From assembly GCA_023419995.1 (NCBI GenBank), contig JAEZXF010000520.1:1-6509 (forward strand): a stretch of DNA of 6,509 nt, written 5' to 3'. Each line of letters opens with the position of its first letter. The first letter of the stretch is position 1. Origin of the DNA: Pseudomonadota bacterium. GTDB taxonomy: Bacteria; Pseudomonadota; Alphaproteobacteria; Rhizobiales; Rhizobiaceae. Shown piece after piece: positions 6,447-6,509 of this stretch. Position numbers and translations under genes: made by a program. Under the pieces are notes generated by a model. The model made no database searches and had not been told where the DNA came from. It was given only the letters and a program-made list of their open reading frames with translations.

Positions 6447-6509
6447 GTCTCATCACGCGCATCTAGCCCTGGCGCGGCCGCGAGGCCGTCGACCGGGGGC
6501 CGGAAATCC

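Larger units (their letters stand above)
6228..6509. other. Intergenic region downstream of nosX, no convincing gene
   Basis: These 282 bases hold no protein gene I can defend. The + strand has only a 62-codon frame at 6246-6434 that runs through the hairpins and has no family resemblance or ribosome site. On the - strand a frame is open from the window edge (6508) to a TAG at 6335-6337, but its 57 residues match nothing I recognise and its stop sits inside the nested palindrome. What can be seen is the set of inverted repeats listed separately and a drop in GC at about 6300-6435. No tRNA, CRISPR or insertion-sequence ends are apparent. Confidence 0.6.

Noticed and set aside
6335..6508. Possible 3' end of a - strand gene entering from the right edge (57 codons open)
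   Set aside because: No start or recognisable family is visible, the stop lies inside a palindrome, and an open frame of this length occurs easily in GC-rich DNA. Sequence beyond the window would decide.

Overview
The window is the 3' two thirds of a nitrous oxide reductase (nos) gene cluster. All genes are on the + strand in the order nosZ (5' end cut off), nosD, nosF, nosY, nosL, nosX, followed by about 280 bases without a convincing gene. The DNA is strongly GC-rich with G or C at nearly every third codon position. The NosZ sequence, the ZDFYLX order and the Tat-type NosX point to a denitrifying or N2O-respiring alphaproteobacterium, probably Hyphomicrobiales (rhizobia-like). The phylum-level placement is fairly secure from the protein types; the order is an inference from remembered family sequences.

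Layout. Positions 1-1586 encode NosZ, the periplasmic copper enzyme that reduces N2O to N2; the visible part holds all seven Cu_Z histidines and the complete Cu_A site. nosD starts 4 bases after the nosZ stop (ATG at 1591) and encodes an exported beta-helix protein. nosF (ABC ATPase), nosY (six-helix ABC permease) and nosL (copper-binding lipoprotein) each begin inside the stop of the gene before, in an ATGA overlap. nosX (Tat-exported ApbE-like flavin transferase) follows nosL after 14 bases. No promoter or terminator is visible between the genes, so this looks like one translationally coupled transcript, presumably started upstream of the window, where nosR and the nosZ 5' end would be expected.

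How the genes work together. NosZ is exported folded, and its copper sites are completed in the periplasm. NosL is a Cu(I) carrier that hands copper to the NosD-NosF-NosY ABC complex, which is needed to build the Cu_Z cluster. NosX supplies covalently bound FMN to NosR, the membrane electron-transfer partner. These roles are family knowledge; the sequence shows the domains and motifs.

From 6228 to 6509 I find no protein gene I would defend, but several inverted repeats: an imperfect hairpin right after the nosX stop, a nested palindrome of about 53 bases at 6318-6370, a small hairpin at 6376-6388 and a GC-rich hairpin at 6416-6446.

I see no unknown multi-gene system here. The points most worth a second look are an alanine where NosZ proteins usually have an aspartate beside the first Cu_Z histidine pair, an apparent extra segment in NosD, and the nested palindrome downstream of nosX.
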